Assembly: GCA_964623895.1 (NCBI GenBank)
Contig: CAZUWA010000002.1
Span: 1-64,000, forward strand
DNA length: 64,000 nucleotides
Reading direction: 5' to 3'
Source of the DNA: UBA11512 sp964623895
Lineage (GTDB): Bacteria; Bacillota; Clostridia; Oscillospirales; CAG-272
Below, piece after piece: positions 1 through 8,599 of this stretch. The first letter of the stretch is position 1. The number at the start of each line of letters is the position of its first letter. A model generated the notes under the pieces. That model was not told where the DNA came from. It was given only the letters and a program-made list of their open reading frames with translations, and did not search any database. The translations under genes were made by a program, and so were the position numbers.

Positions 1-25
1 CTTTGTAGAATAATCTCTCAACAAT

Positions 26-55
26 AAAAAAGACTGTCGAAAGACAGTCTTTTTT
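26..55 (-). terminator. Intrinsic terminator of the sugar isomerase-like gene
   Basis: An 8-bp perfect stem (AGACTGTC / GACAGTCT) with a GAAA tetraloop is flanked by an A-run on the left and a T-run on the right, so it can act on both strands. It lies 13 nt past the stop of the minus-strand gene ending at 69. Confidence 0.85.
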
Positions 56-68
56 CAGCCCATATAGC

Positions 69-1034
69 TCATGTCCACCACATATCTGCAGGGTTTTCGA
101 AGATAATGACATCCTTCAAAAATGCTACGGCTTTTTCAAGCCCTTCCTTGGGAGACATCAGAGAATCTTCATGCTCGATCGAAATGACACCTTCATAGCC
201 GGTAGCCTTCAATGTGGAGATCATATCGTTCCAAATACTTTTGTCATGTCCGTATCCGACAGTGCGGAATTCCCAAGAACGGGAGAGGGTGTCGCCATAT
301 CCGGAAGTATCCAACACCCCGGTCACACCGCAGGGAATAGGATCAATGCGCGTATCCTTTGCATGGAAATGATAGATCGCTCCTTTCAGATAACGGATCG
401 CGGCGCAAGGATCAATGCCCTGCCAGAAAAGGTGCGACGGGTCAAAGTTTGCACCGATGATCTCCCCGACTGCCTCTCTTAAACGCATCAATGTCGGCGG
501 ATTATACACCATAAAGCCGGGATGCATCTCGAAAGCGATCTTCTCAATGCCATGCGCGGCGCAGAATGCCGCCTTTTCCTTCCAATACGGAATCAAAACT
601 TCCTTCCACTGCCATTCAAGAATCTTTTTATAATCATTTGGCCAAGTGCAGGTCACCCAATTGGGATTTTGCGATTCGGGACAGTCACCCGGACACCCGG
701 AAAAACCGACGATCGTCTTGACACCCAGTTTTTCCGCTAGCAAAACAGCGGCATCAAAATCGGCATTGAAGCGATCTGCGATTTCCTTGTTCGGATGAAG
801 CGGATTACCATGGCAAGCAAGCGCCGGCAGATCCATGTTGTTTTCCTTTAAAAGGCTCTTCAGTTCCTCGATCTTTTCAGGATGTGTAAGAAAATCCGCA
901 GCATCACAGTGCGCCTTTCCGGGATAACCGCCACAACCAAGTTCCAGACTTTGCACACCAAGCGAAGAAAGATATTCGACCATCTCCTTTAAGCTCATTG
1001 ATCCAAGCACCGGGGACATTACACCTAATTTCAT
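69..1034 (-). CDS. Sugar phosphate isomerase/epimerase family (xylose isomerase-like TIM barrel)
   Basis: A 321-residue cytoplasmic protein of the AP-endonuclease-2/xylose isomerase-like TIM-barrel superfamily. Likely metal ligands are spread as in this family: Glu in EMHPGF near residue 168, Asp and His in DPSHLFW near 198, His in HFHAKD near 223 and Glu in SIEHED near the C-terminus. These enzymes isomerise or epimerise small sugars or cyclitols, for example in inositol catabolism. No neighbouring sugar pathway genes identify the substrate. It follows the HIT gene on the same strand after a gap of about 116 nt and has its own terminator. The start has an upstream AAAGGAGC site. Family confident, substrate unknown. 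Confidence 0.85.
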   Translation of the reverse strand: MKLGVMSPVLGSMSLKEMVEYLSSLGVQSLELGCGGYPGKAHCDAADFLTHPEKIEELKSLLKENNMDLPALACHGNPLHPNKEIADRFNADFDAAVLLAEKLGVKTIVGFSGCPGDCPESQNPNWVTCTWPNDYKKILEWQWKEVLIPYWKEKAAFCAAHGIEKIAFEMHPGFMVYNPPTLMRLREAVGEIIGANFDPSHLFWQGIDPCAAIRYLKGAIYHFHAKDTRIDPIPCGVTGVLDTSGYGDTLSRSWEFRTVGYGHDKSIWNDMISTLKATGYEGVISIEHEDSLMSPKEGLEKAVAFLKDVIIFENPADMWWT

Positions 1035-1150
1035 CTTTTGCTCCTTTCAGTTCGGAAAAGGTCCGAACTACCTTAAATGTTATATTGATCTAAATTTTTC
1101 CAACCTTTTTCAAAAGGCACAGAACAAACACAAGGTTTTCAAAACGTCTA

Positions 1151-1489
1151 TCAGCACATTTTATCACTCAATTGTCCGCCGCCGAGAATGTGAAAATGCA
1201 GGTGGCGAACGCTCTGACAGCCGTGTGCACCGACATTGGAAATCACACGGTAGCCGTCCTTCAGTCCGACATCCACAGCGATCTGCGGGATCTTTTCAAA
1301 GATATAGCCCACTTCCCCGATGTTTTCCACCGTTATAGCGTCAACGCCTTCGATGTGCATTTTGGGAATTACCAGAATGTGCACAGGCGCTTGCGGTGCG
1401 ATATCATAGAAAGCGAGAATGCGTTCATCTTCATACACTTTTTTTGAGGGGATCTCTCCGGCAATGATCTTACAAAACAGACAGTCCAT
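1151..1489 (-). CDS. hinT: HIT family nucleotide-binding protein (HinT-like)
   Basis: This 112-residue protein is full length for the histidine-triad family. The N-terminus has the CLFCKIIAGEIPS signature and a central ALIVIPK-type segment (HILVIPKMHI). The C-terminus carries the catalytic histidine triad HLHFH at residues 96-100, followed by LGGG. HIT proteins of the HinT branch hydrolyse purine nucleoside phosphoramidates and acyl-adenylates; the cellular role in Firmicutes is not well defined. A 17-bp-spaced sigma-A type promoter lies upstream (1517-1545). A Shine-Dalgarno (AAAGGAGC) precedes the ATG. Confidence 0.92.
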   Translation of the reverse strand: MDCLFCKIIAGEIPSKKVYEDERILAFYDIAPQAPVHILVIPKMHIEGVDAITVENIGEVGYIFEKIPQIAVDVGLKDGYRVISNVGAHGCQSVRHLHFHILGGGQLSDKMC

Positions 1490-1516
1490 ATTCTTTTGCT
1501 CCTTTCTTTTTTCTAT

Positions 1517-1545
1517 ATTTTAGCACACTCTTTTTCGATATGCAA
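1517..1545 (-). promoter_or_regulatory. Sigma-A type promoter for the HIT gene
   Basis: Read on the minus strand: -35 TTGCAT and -10 TAAAAT separated by 17 bp, 28 nt upstream of the start codon. It diverges from the promoter at 1565-1593. Confidence 0.6.
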
Positions 1546-1564
1546 GATTTTTTTGCCGATTCTG

Positions 1565-1593
1565 TTGACTTTTTCGCCATTTGAGGATATAAT
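1565..1593 (+). promoter_or_regulatory. Sigma-A type promoter for the DUF1858 gene
   Basis: -35 TTGACT, 17-bp spacer, perfect -10 TATAAT, 36 nt upstream of the start at 1630. Confidence 0.75.
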
Positions 1594-1629
1594 AATACGG
1601 TAAAGCAAGACAAAGAGAGGTAGAAAACA

Positions 1630-1827
1630 ATGGTTATAACCAAAGAAACCGTTATCGGTGATATTCTTGACAACTGTCCAGAATGCGCACAATTCTTTTT
1701 AGAAATCGGTATGCATTGCCTCGGTTGCCCCTCTGCAAGAGGAGAATCCATCGAAATGGCATGCGCGGTACACGATACCGACGCAGATGCGCTTGTCAAG
1801 AAGATCAACGATTTCTTGGCAAAATAA
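1630..1827 (+). CDS. DUF1858 domain protein (hybrid-cluster-protein-associated redox disulfide family)
   Basis: A 65-residue soluble protein. It shows the DUF1858 pattern: an N-terminal VIGDILDNCPECAQ helix and a second cysteine pair, giving Cys16, Cys19, Cys30 and Cys33 as two CxxC motifs (CPEC and CLGC). Members are often encoded beside hybrid cluster protein or anaerobic redox enzymes and are thought to be small redox-active or cluster-binding proteins; no biochemical role is firmly established. Here it has its own promoter and stands alone between the HIT gene and trmK. An AGAGAGG-type site precedes the ATG. Confidence 0.85.
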   Translation: MVITKETVIGDILDNCPECAQFFLEIGMHCLGCPSARGESIEMACAVHDTDADALVKKINDFLAK

Positions 1828-1905
1828 GGAAGAAAAAGCGGTCAGCGGAGGAGACATTCTCCGCCGGTCGTTTTCTCTTTATCCCATCGTAAGAGTACTT
1901 TCTTT

Positions 1906-2613
1906 ATGAAAAAACTTTCTCTCTCACCGAGACTTGCCACCATAGCTTCTTTCGTCCGATCGGGCGCACGACTCTCCGATGTCGGTACAGACCACGGTTA
2001 CCTGCCCGGCTATTTGCTTTGCAATCAGAAGATCTCTTTTGCGGTCGCATCCGATATCGCGCCCGCGCCACTATCAAAAGCGGAAGAATACTTAAAAGAA
2101 CACGCACCCTCTAACCATTTCGTCACACTTCTCACACCGGGGCTTCTCGGCATCGAAGCCTATTCACCAAACGACATCGTAATTGCCGGCATGGGCGGAG
2201 AATTGATCGCATCAATCCTTGCCGATGCGCCATTCGTCCGAAACAAAGAGATCAGACTCATTCTGCAACCGATGACCAAGGCAGAGGTGCTGCACAAATA
2301 TCTTGCATCGGAGGGTTTTGAACTCCTCACCGAACGTCCGGTAGAAGAGGAGAATAAGATCTATCGCGTCCTCTATTGCCGCTACAACGGAAAAATTCGC
2401 GAGATTTCCGACATTGAGGCAGAATTTTCAGAAAAGTTGTGCGCAGAAGATCGGAAAGTGGTTCAAAAAATGCTGTCAGCAAGAAAAAAGCAACTGAACT
2501 ACATCATCGCAGAAAAAAGCAAATCGACCGCCGACACGGCAAAAGAAAAAAATCTACTTTCGGAAATTGAAAAACTGCTTCCGGAACTTGAAAAGGAAGG
2601 TAAAACGACATGA
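1906..2613 (+). CDS. trmK: tRNA (adenine(22)-N1)-methyltransferase TrmK
   Basis: A 235-residue class I SAM-dependent methyltransferase of the TrmK (YqfN) family, which makes m1A22 in tRNA. The SAM-binding motif I reads SDVGTDHGYLPGYL near residues 24-37, and the family-typical GMGGELI follows near residue 98. The C-terminal third is a charged coiled coil, as in Bacillus subtilis TrmK. Its stop overlaps the start of the Nif3-like gene by 4 nt (ATGA), the same pairing seen as yqfN-yqfO in B. subtilis, so the two are translationally coupled. Confidence 0.92.
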   Translation: MKKLSLSPRLATIASFVRSGARLSDVGTDHGYLPGYLLCNQKISFAVASDIAPAPLSKAEEYLKEHAPSNHFVTLLTPGLLGIEAYSPNDIVIAGMGGELIASILADAPFVRNKEIRLILQPMTKAEVLHKYLASEGFELLTERPVEEENKIYRVLYCRYNGKIREISDIEAEFSEKLCAEDRKVVQKMLSARKKQLNYIIAEKSKSTADTAKEKNLLSEIEKLLPELEKEGKTT

Positions 2614-3377
2614 CGGTAAAAGAGCTTTATGACAGGCTGGATGCCCTCTACCCCACGAGTTTGTCCTGTGAATGGGATCACGATGGGCTGATGATCATGA
2701 AGGACGGCGACCGTCCGGTCAAAAAGGCACTTTTTGCACTGGATGGCAGCGAAGGAGCGGTACAATACGCTATTAACAACGGTTTTGACCTAATCATCAC
2801 CCACCATCCTTTCTTCTTTCACCCAATTTCCGCCCTTACCGATCATGCGCCGAATGTCGCGCGCGGGCTTAGACTCTATGAAAACAACATTTCCCTCTTC
2901 TCCTTCCACACGAGGTTAGATTGCGGAACAAACGGTGTCAACGACACACTCGCCAAACTTTTTTCTTTGTCAGATGTCACCGCTTTTGAGGTGGACGGAA
3001 AACCGATTGGACGGATCGGCACACTGCCCTCCCCCCTTTGCGGAAAAGAACTTGCAGAGAAAGCAGGTGCGATCCTCGGCGCAAAAGCGGTACGTTATAC
3101 CCTTCCGAACAAAAAAATCTCTCGCCTTGCACTGCTTGGAGGTGGAGGCGGCAGTTCGATGAAGGAGGCTTTGGCGGCAGGCGCTGACGGATATATCACG
3201 GGTGATGCCGGCTACCATCATCTGCTCGATGCAGAAGAACACGGGCTTTGCCTGATCGCGGCAGGCCACGACTACACAGAAATCCCGGTCTTAAAGAGTC
3301 TTGAAAAGACGGTAAAAGTGCTTATTCCCGAGGTGGAAAGCGAGATTTACGAAAAAATCAGCCTTTGCACACTGTAG
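2610..3377 (+). CDS. Nif3-like dinuclear metal centre hexameric protein (YqfO family)
   Basis: A 255-residue member of the Nif3/GTP cyclohydrolase I type 2 family. Metal-ligand motifs are visible: THHPFFF near residue 65, FHTRLDCGTNGVN near 98-110 and GHDYTE near 227. A GDAGYHH segment sits near residue 198. The roughly 110-residue insert of longer Firmicute homologs is absent, so this is the short form. Members form toroidal hexamers with a di-metal site. The biochemical function is unsettled, although the trmK pairing is widely conserved. Confidence 0.9.
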   Translation: MTVKELYDRLDALYPTSLSCEWDHDGLMIMKDGDRPVKKALFALDGSEGAVQYAINNGFDLIITHHPFFFHPISALTDHAPNVARGLRLYENNISLFSFHTRLDCGTNGVNDTLAKLFSLSDVTAFEVDGKPIGRIGTLPSPLCGKELAEKAGAILGAKAVRYTLPNKKISRLALLGGGGGSSMKEALAAGADGYITGDAGYHHLLDAEEHGLCLIAAGHDYTEIPVLKSLEKTVKVLIPEVESEIYEKISLCTL

Positions 3378-3392
3378 AACCGCATTTTTCTC

Positions 3393-3421
3393 TTTACAAA
3401 CGGCAAAAAATATTGTATACT
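3393..3421 (+). promoter_or_regulatory. Sigma-A type promoter for prfB
   Basis: -35 TTTACA, 17-bp spacer, -10 TATACT, ending about 33 nt before the TTG start of prfB. Confidence 0.7.
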
Positions 3422-3453
3422 TATCATAGAAGAATGTTGCGGAGGACACACCC

Positions 3454-4569
3454 TTGATCATACAATTGGATGAAGCGAAAAGAACACTTAAAGACATCGA
3501 ACCGGATCTTAAAGAACTGGGCGATGCTTTAAAGATCGAAACTCTGCGTCGCAGAGCAGAGGAACTGGACGAACAAACCATGATGCCCGATTTTTGGAAC
3601 GATCAGACCTGTTCGGGCAAGATCTTAAGAGAATTAAAACAGTTAAAAAACAGGATCGAAGAATATGATGCACTGATCAAAAAGCATCAAGATACCCTCG
3701 ATCTGACGGAAATCGCCATTGAAGAAGAGGATGAATCCTTACTTGACGAGATCCTTGCAGATGTAGCAGCCATCGAAGAGCAGGAAGAAAAAATGCGCAT
3801 CGAAGTGCTCCTATCCGGTGAATACGATGCGAACAATGCTATTCTCTCCCTGCATCCGGGCGCAGGCGGCACGGAAGCACAGGATTGGGCACTGATGCTC
3901 TACAGAATGTACTGTCGTTGGGGCGAAAAGCGCGGCTACAATGTTAAGTTGGTCGATTGGCTGGACGGCGAAGAAGCCGGCATCAAATCCGCGACCGTGA
4001 TGATTGAAGGGATCAACGCTTATGGCTTTCTGAAGAGTGAAAACGGTGTACACCGTCTTGTGCGCGTTTCTCCTTTCGACGCTTCCGGCAGACGCCACAC
4101 CTCTTTTGCTTCTGTTGAGGTCATGCCGGAGTTTACTGACGACCTTGATATCGTGATCGCCGATGAAGATTTAGAGATCACCACCCACAAATCTTCCGGC
4201 GCAGGAGGACAGCACATCAACAAAACAGAATCCGCCGTGCGTATCACCCATATTCCGACCGGTATCGTTGTCGGTTGCCAGACCGAACGAAGCCAGCTCC
4301 AAAACAAAGAAACGGCTTTGAAAATGTTAAAGAGCAAGTTGATGGAAATCAAAATGCGGGAGAATTTGGAGCGCATTGAGGACATTCAGGGCACCAAAGC
4401 CAATATCGAATGGGGTTCGCAGATCCGTTCCTATGTTTTTATGCCCTATACTCTTGCAAAAGACACCCGTACGGGTTACGAAGAGGTCAATATCAATTCC
4501 GTTATGGACGGTAATATTGACGGATTTATCAACGCATACCTCAAAGCAAACGCTAACAAAACAAATTAA
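3454..4569 (+). CDS. prfB: Peptide chain release factor 2 (RF2), without programmed frameshift
   Basis: RF2 releases nascent peptides at UGA and UAA. The 371-residue reading frame is complete and carries the RF2 recognition tripeptide SPF (VRVSPFD, near residue 207) and the GGQ peptidyl-hydrolysis motif (SSGAGGQHIN, near residue 252). The start is a TTG with GGAGG 8 nt upstream. Most bacterial prfB genes require a +1 frameshift at CTT-TGA near codon 25. Here the equivalent position (ELGDALKIE, codons about 22-30) is read straight through with no in-frame stop, so autoregulation by frameshifting has been lost. The gene has its own promoter and is followed by a small membrane protein gene. Confidence 0.96.
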   Translation: MIIQLDEAKRTLKDIEPDLKELGDALKIETLRRRAEELDEQTMMPDFWNDQTCSGKILRELKQLKNRIEEYDALIKKHQDTLDLTEIAIEEEDESLLDEILADVAAIEEQEEKMRIEVLLSGEYDANNAILSLHPGAGGTEAQDWALMLYRMYCRWGEKRGYNVKLVDWLDGEEAGIKSATVMIEGINAYGFLKSENGVHRLVRVSPFDASGRRHTSFASVEVMPEFTDDLDIVIADEDLEITTHKSSGAGGQHINKTESAVRITHIPTGIVVGCQTERSQLQNKETALKMLKSKLMEIKMRENLERIEDIQGTKANIEWGSQIRSYVFMPYTLAKDTRTGYEEVNINSVMDGNIDGFINAYLKANANKTN

Positions 4570-4587
4570 AGAAAGGATCATTACCTT

Positions 4588-4875
4588 ATGTTTAAGATCA
4601 AAAACTTCAAAGTGGAACTCAAACATCTTCTGACCGTCGTTTCGGCAATCGGTATGTTGGTCAGTTTCATCATTTCGCTCTGCTCCGAGAAAAAGACGTC
4701 CTCGGCTGTTTGCTTTTTCTTCTCTTTTGCAGGACTGGTCACGGGAATGTGCATGGAGGCAGGCGTCATACATACGCCTAAAGTCTGCCAAAAGTTGGAG
4801 ATCGACATAGAACCGGAGACGGAAGAAGTTTCCGAAAATGAAGACGAATCGGAATTGGTCGTAGAAGAAGATTAA
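4588..4875 (+). CDS. Small membrane protein of unknown function with acidic tail
   Basis: A 95-residue protein I do not recognise. Two hydrophobic segments (about residues 13-33 and 41-60) suggest a two-helix membrane hairpin. The last 25 residues are strongly acidic (EPETEEVSENEDESELVVEED) and probably cytoplasmic. It has an AAAGGATC-type ribosome site and lies 18 nt after prfB and 59 nt before nrdR, so it probably shares the prfB transcript. No function can be inferred. Confidence 0.7.
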   Translation: MFKIKNFKVELKHLLTVVSAIGMLVSFIISLCSEKKTSSAVCFFFSFAGLVTGMCMEAGVIHTPKVCQKLEIDIEPETEEVSENEDESELVVEED

Positions 4876-4934
4876 TCTTCTCCTGCACTCATGACTTTTT
4901 GAAAGGATTTAGCAAAAAAAGGAGACAAGGCGAT

Positions 4935-5399
4935 ATGAGATGTCCCAATTGCGGATACTCCGAGAGCAAGGTCATCGACTCACGCCCGACGGAAAACTAC
5001 AGCATTCGGCGCCGCAGAGAGTGTCCGAAATGCAAAAAACGGTTCACAACCTACGAGATCATAGATGTTGTGCCGATCACTGTTTTAAAAAAAGACGGTT
5101 CGGAAGAACTGTTTGACAAGAACAAAATTCTCACCGGTCTGATCAAATCCTGCTATAAACGCCCGGTCACCACCGAGCAATTATCCGCTTTGGTGGCGGA
5201 CATCGAGACGGAACTGAAAAACAGCCTGCGCACGCAAGTCCCAACCGGAGAGATCGGAGAAATGGTGATGGAGCGGCTGAAAAAGCTTGATGAAGTCTCC
5301 TATGTCCGTTATGCCTCAGTATACAAGGAGTTCAAGGATGTAGAAACCTTTATGAAGGAATTACATATCTTGGCAGAACAAAAATGGAACAAAAAATGA
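4935..5399 (+). CDS. nrdR: Transcriptional repressor NrdR
   Basis: NrdR represses ribonucleotide reductase operons in response to nucleotide levels. The 154-residue protein has an N-terminal four-cysteine zinc ribbon (Cys3, Cys6, Cys30, Cys33) followed by an ATP-cone domain (about residues 46-136), including the typical RPTENYSIRRRREC segment. An in-frame ATG lies 12 codons upstream at 4899. I place the start at 4935 because NrdR proteins begin MRCPxCG and a GGAG site sits 10 nt before this ATG. No ribonucleotide reductase gene is in the window, so regulation acts in trans. Confidence 0.95.
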   Translation: MRCPNCGYSESKVIDSRPTENYSIRRRRECPKCKKRFTTYEIIDVVPITVLKKDGSEELFDKNKILTGLIKSCYKRPVTTEQLSALVADIETELKNSLRTQVPTGEIGEMVMERLKKLDEVSYVRYASVYKEFKDVETFMKELHILAEQKWNKK

Positions 5400-5400
5400 C

Positions 5401-5446
5401 AAAGGACGAGACAACGGCACCCATCGGTGCAGGTGTCTTGTCCTTT
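5401..5446 (+). terminator. Long hairpin after nrdR, possible terminator
   Basis: Arms 5401-5413 and 5434-5446 pair over 13 bp with one G-T pair, and an inner GCACC/GGTGC stem continues the hairpin. The T-run after it is very short (TTTGTTAAAAT), so termination may be weak. Confidence 0.45.
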
Positions 5447-5529
5447 GTTAAAATAGACGAAAATTTTGCAATACATTTTAACAAAACAACGAAATTCACG
5501 ACTGCTTTCTCAAATCGAAAGGAAACATC

Positions 5530-5558
5530 TTGATTTTAAAGACGATTTATGGTATATT
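5530..5558 (+). promoter_or_regulatory. Sigma-A type promoter for the CotH lipoprotein gene
   Basis: -35 TTGATT, 17-bp spacer, -10 TATATT, 51 nt upstream of the ATG. Confidence 0.6.
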
Positions 5559-5609
5559 GAATCGTAAAAACAGTTTTCGGCGGTTCGCGCCTGAAAGAAG
5601 GATATCTAT

Positions 5610-8480
5610 ATGAAAAAACGATGTTTTACTGCCCCACTCTGCCTCCTTCTGGCAGTGCTTATTCTTTTCTCTGCCGGCTGCACTGTAAGCAAAAACGATA
5701 CAACAACTTCAGATAGCCCCACTGCCTCTCCTACAGAATCCATAGGGCTTTCCGAAACGCAGAGTGCCGCGACACCGACGCTCACTCCGACCTCCTCCCC
5801 CAACAAGACCAAAGTCACCGGCGTTCGCCTTGGGAAAGAAAAAATGACGCTCACCATCGGCGAAGCGACAAGGCTCAACGTGTATGTTTCCCCCCTCTCT
5901 GCAGAAAACAAAGAGGTCAAATGGAAATCTTCCAATAATGATATCGTTTCGGTGATCGACGGCTATCTTGTGCCCCAAAAAATCGGCACAGCCGTTATTT
6001 CCGTTGTGACTATAGATGGCGGATTTACGGCAAGTTGTACCGTAACGGTCAGTGAAAAAATCGTTTCGGTAGAATCGATCACTTTTGATAAAGCCGCATT
6101 GGATCTGATCATCGGCGAAGAAACGTCTCTAAGTGTTTCAATTCTTCCGACAAACGCCACCGACAAATCCGTCAGTTACGCCATTGAAAACGATAAGATC
6201 GTATCTTTCAACGATGGAAAAGTCAAGGCGCTTAAAGAGGGTGTCACTTCGATCATCGCAACCTCCGCAAACGGCATAAAAGCAGTTTCCATTATTACCG
6301 TGCATAAGAAGAACATCCCAGCAACAGGTATTTCCCTTAACAGAACGGAACTGACCGTGAAACTCGGAGAAGCAGCCATGCTGGCTGCAACCGTTCAACC
6401 GACAGATACTACCGACAGAACAGTCGTTTGGAGCATTGATAATCCTGATATCGCAACGGTTGAAAACGGAAGAGTTTCCGCATTGAAAGTCGGCACGGCG
6501 ATAGTAACCGTCAATACCGCCGACGGAAAGTATCAAGCTACCTGCAAGATCACAGTAGAAGCGGAGAAAAACGACCCCATCGACGATATCGACCTTTCTG
6601 CGGCAGTAGCAGATCCGGACGACTCGGGATACAACGGCGGGTTACGCTTAAAGTCCTCCGGCGAGATCGTCCTCTCCCCCAGTTTGGATGTTTTGCGGAC
6701 ACTTCTCGATACAAACGGTAAAAATTACAGCGACTATAATGCATATCTGCGCTTTATTTTTCTCCCCTCAAATGATGATGAGGTACGATACAGTTATCAT
6801 TCGATCGTCCTACAACCGGTCAAGAGCAAAGGCGAGTGGGTGGATTTTTATCTGGCAGGCCCGGACATTGATTCCGAATTCTGCCCAACTGCAGGCGCAA
6901 GTTATGAGATCGAACTGGTATTGGTGGAAAAATCCGCCCCAACAAAGGGTGTCATCAGTGCAACATATCATTTCACCGCCAACAATAACTGTAAAAACAG
7001 TGAATATTATAGTCCCACCCCCATCGGCGGACAGATCGTGCGCAATGAAGGTGAATATTACATCCGCTATAAGGCAGGCACGGGCGGCATCGTTGCGGGC
7101 AATCTGAAACAGCTCGTCGGCAACGGAATGGTCAGCACGGCGGTGACTGCCGTAGCAAAGGACGGATACATTTTTATCGGTTGGAGCGATGGCGTCCTAA
7201 CTGCAACACGTGTAGGCGACACCGCCACCGAAGACCTTACCGTTACCGCTTACTTTTCTGTCAGCGACACCATCGGCAACATTCCGGTGCTGAACATCTA
7301 TACAGACGATGGTGATCCCATCACGCAGAAGGTCTATGAGACCGGCAAGATCGTCGTTTCCGGCGCAAGTGCAGCTGAATACAACATTACAGCATCTCTG
7401 AAGATCCGTTGCAGGGGCAATTCCTCGCTGAACACCGGCGCATCGCAAAATCAGTATGACAGCAAGAACTCTTACCGCATCAAATTTGACGAAAAAGTGC
7501 AGTTCTTGGGCATCGGCGACAGCAAAAACAAAGACTGGGTGCTGAATTCCAACAAATTTGACATTTCGCAACTGCGCAACTTCCTTGTTTGGGAATTGGC
7601 AAATAAAATGGGTACACTGCCTTATGTCACTGAGTGTGAATGGGTACAACTGTACATCAACGGCAGTTACAGAGGAATGTACATGGTAACCGAGCTAGTT
7701 GAAACAGCAACCGATCGTGTGGAAGTAGATGACAGCGTCGCCTCCGAAGAAGTCGGCTTCCTCATCGAATTAGACTTTAGAGGAAACTACGATGACGATC
7801 CGTATTTCTATATCGACGGTTACGGTCCCGACCCTAAGAGAGATCTGCACGGCGCCGTAGAATTCTGCATCAAAAGCAAAGTGCAAAACGACGCACAATT
7901 GGCTTTCATAGAGAATTACATTCAACAATGCCACAACGCCATCAAGAGTGGCAACAAGGAAAACATCTCAAAATATATCGACCTTGATTCTCTAGTTGAT
8001 ATGTACATCATAGAAGAACTCTCCAAAGACTGCGATGCAGGAAGAGCCTCCTTTTACATTCAAAGAGATGTCGGAGGAAAACTATACTTCACAGCCCCTT
8101 GGGACTTTGACTTTGGTTTCGGCACATACGGTCAGGCAACCTATACAAGCGGTTTGGTCTCAAGCACCGAGAGCTGTTGTATCTGGTTTGGTATGCTGAT
8201 AGAGCATTCTTGGTTCAGAAATATGTTGCTAGAACGCATGGAAGAACTGGATACCGCCTTTAAAGATACCCTGCAGGCAGTCAGAACAAAGGGCGCTGAA
8301 CTGAAATTAGACGCCGACAAGAGCAACCTGTTTTGGGAAACTTACGGTACAAACTATCATCAGTATGTCAGTTCGCAGGTATCTTCCAAACTTTACAGTT
8401 ATGAGGAACATATAGATTTCCTTGTCAACTGGGCGGAGGAACGTTGGTCAAATCTGTATGAGATCATCAAAAATTATTGA
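5610..8480 (+). CDS. Surface lipoprotein with three BIG2 Ig-like domains, an InlB-type repeat and a CotH kinase domain
   Basis: A 956-residue secreted protein. A lipoprotein signal peptide ends at FSAGC (lipobox Cys24), followed by a Ser/Thr/Pro-rich linker to about residue 68. Three bacterial Ig-like (BIG2) domains follow, near residues 68-148, 152-232 and 236-317, each with a GEATRLNV/GEAAMLAA-like strand and an ATVENGRVSALKVGTA-like end. After a region of unknown fold comes an InlB B-repeat-like segment (GGIVAG...DGYIFIGWSDG, about 490-545). The C-terminal half (about 560-860) is a CotH family domain: RCRGNSS, WVLNSN, YINGSYRGMYMVTE and PWDFDFGFG are typical. CotH kinases phosphorylate spore-coat proteins in Bacillus; similar domains occur on secreted clostridial proteins. 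It is monocistronic with promoter and terminator. The phosphorylation target is unknown. Confidence 0.88.
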   Translation: MKKRCFTAPLCLLLAVLILFSAGCTVSKNDTTTSDSPTASPTESIGLSETQSAATPTLTPTSSPNKTKVTGVRLGKEKMTLTIGEATRLNVYVSPLSAENKEVKWKSSNNDIVSVIDGYLVPQKIGTAVISVVTIDGGFTASCTVTVSEKIVSVESITFDKAALDLIIGEETSLSVSILPTNATDKSVSYAIENDKIVSFNDGKVKALKEGVTSIIATSANGIKAVSIITVHKKNIPATGISLNRTELTVKLGEAAMLAATVQPTDTTDRTVVWSIDNPDIATVENGRVSALKVGTAIVTVNTADGKYQATCKITVEAEKNDPIDDIDLSAAVADPDDSGYNGGLRLKSSGEIVLSPSLDVLRTLLDTNGKNYSDYNAYLRFIFLPSNDDEVRYSYHSIVLQPVKSKGEWVDFYLAGPDIDSEFCPTAGASYEIELVLVEKSAPTKGVISATYHFTANNNCKNSEYYSPTPIGGQIVRNEGEYYIRYKAGTGGIVAGNLKQLVGNGMVSTAVTAVAKDGYIFIGWSDGVLTATRVGDTATEDLTVTAYFSVSDTIGNIPVLNIYTDDGDPITQKVYETGKIVVSGASAAEYNITASLKIRCRGNSSLNTGASQNQYDSKNSYRIKFDEKVQFLGIGDSKNKDWVLNSNKFDISQLRNFLVWELANKMGTLPYVTECEWVQLYINGSYRGMYMVTELVETATDRVEVDDSVASEEVGFLIELDFRGNYDDDPYFYIDGYGPDPKRDLHGAVEFCIKSKVQNDAQLAFIENYIQQCHNAIKSGNKENISKYIDLDSLVDMYIIEELSKDCDAGRASFYIQRDVGGKLYFTAPWDFDFGFGTYGQATYTSGLVSSTESCCIWFGMLIEHSWFRNMLLERMEELDTAFKDTLQAVRTKGAELKLDADKSNLFWETYGTNYHQYVSSQVSSKLYSYEEHIDFLVNWAEERWSNLYEIIKNY

Positions 8481-8487
8481 CTGAAAA

Positions 8488-8513
8488 GGGCCTGTTCTTC
8501 ACAGGCTCTTTTT
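8488..8513 (+). terminator. Terminator of the CotH lipoprotein gene
   Basis: Stem GGGCCTGT / ACAGGCTC with a 5-nt loop and a T5 run, beginning 8 nt after the stop codon. Confidence 0.75.
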
Positions 8514-8534
8514 GGTATGTTTTGAAAAAAACTA

Positions 8535-8563
8535 TTGAAATATCTTCCTATTTGTGATACAAT
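8535..8563 (+). promoter_or_regulatory. Sigma-A type promoter for the Gfo/Idh/MocA gene
   Basis: -35 TTGAAA, 17-bp spacer, -10 TACAAT, 36 nt before the ATG at 8600. Confidence 0.65.
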
Positions 8564-8599
8564 ACGAGAAGAAAAGAGAATTCGAAAGGATTTAATAAT

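Noticed and set aside
1845..1874. Hairpin GCGGAG/CTCCGC between the DUF1858 gene and trmK as a terminator
   Set aside because: The stem is short and the T-run (TTTTCTCTTT) starts several bases after it; termination is possible but too weakly supported.
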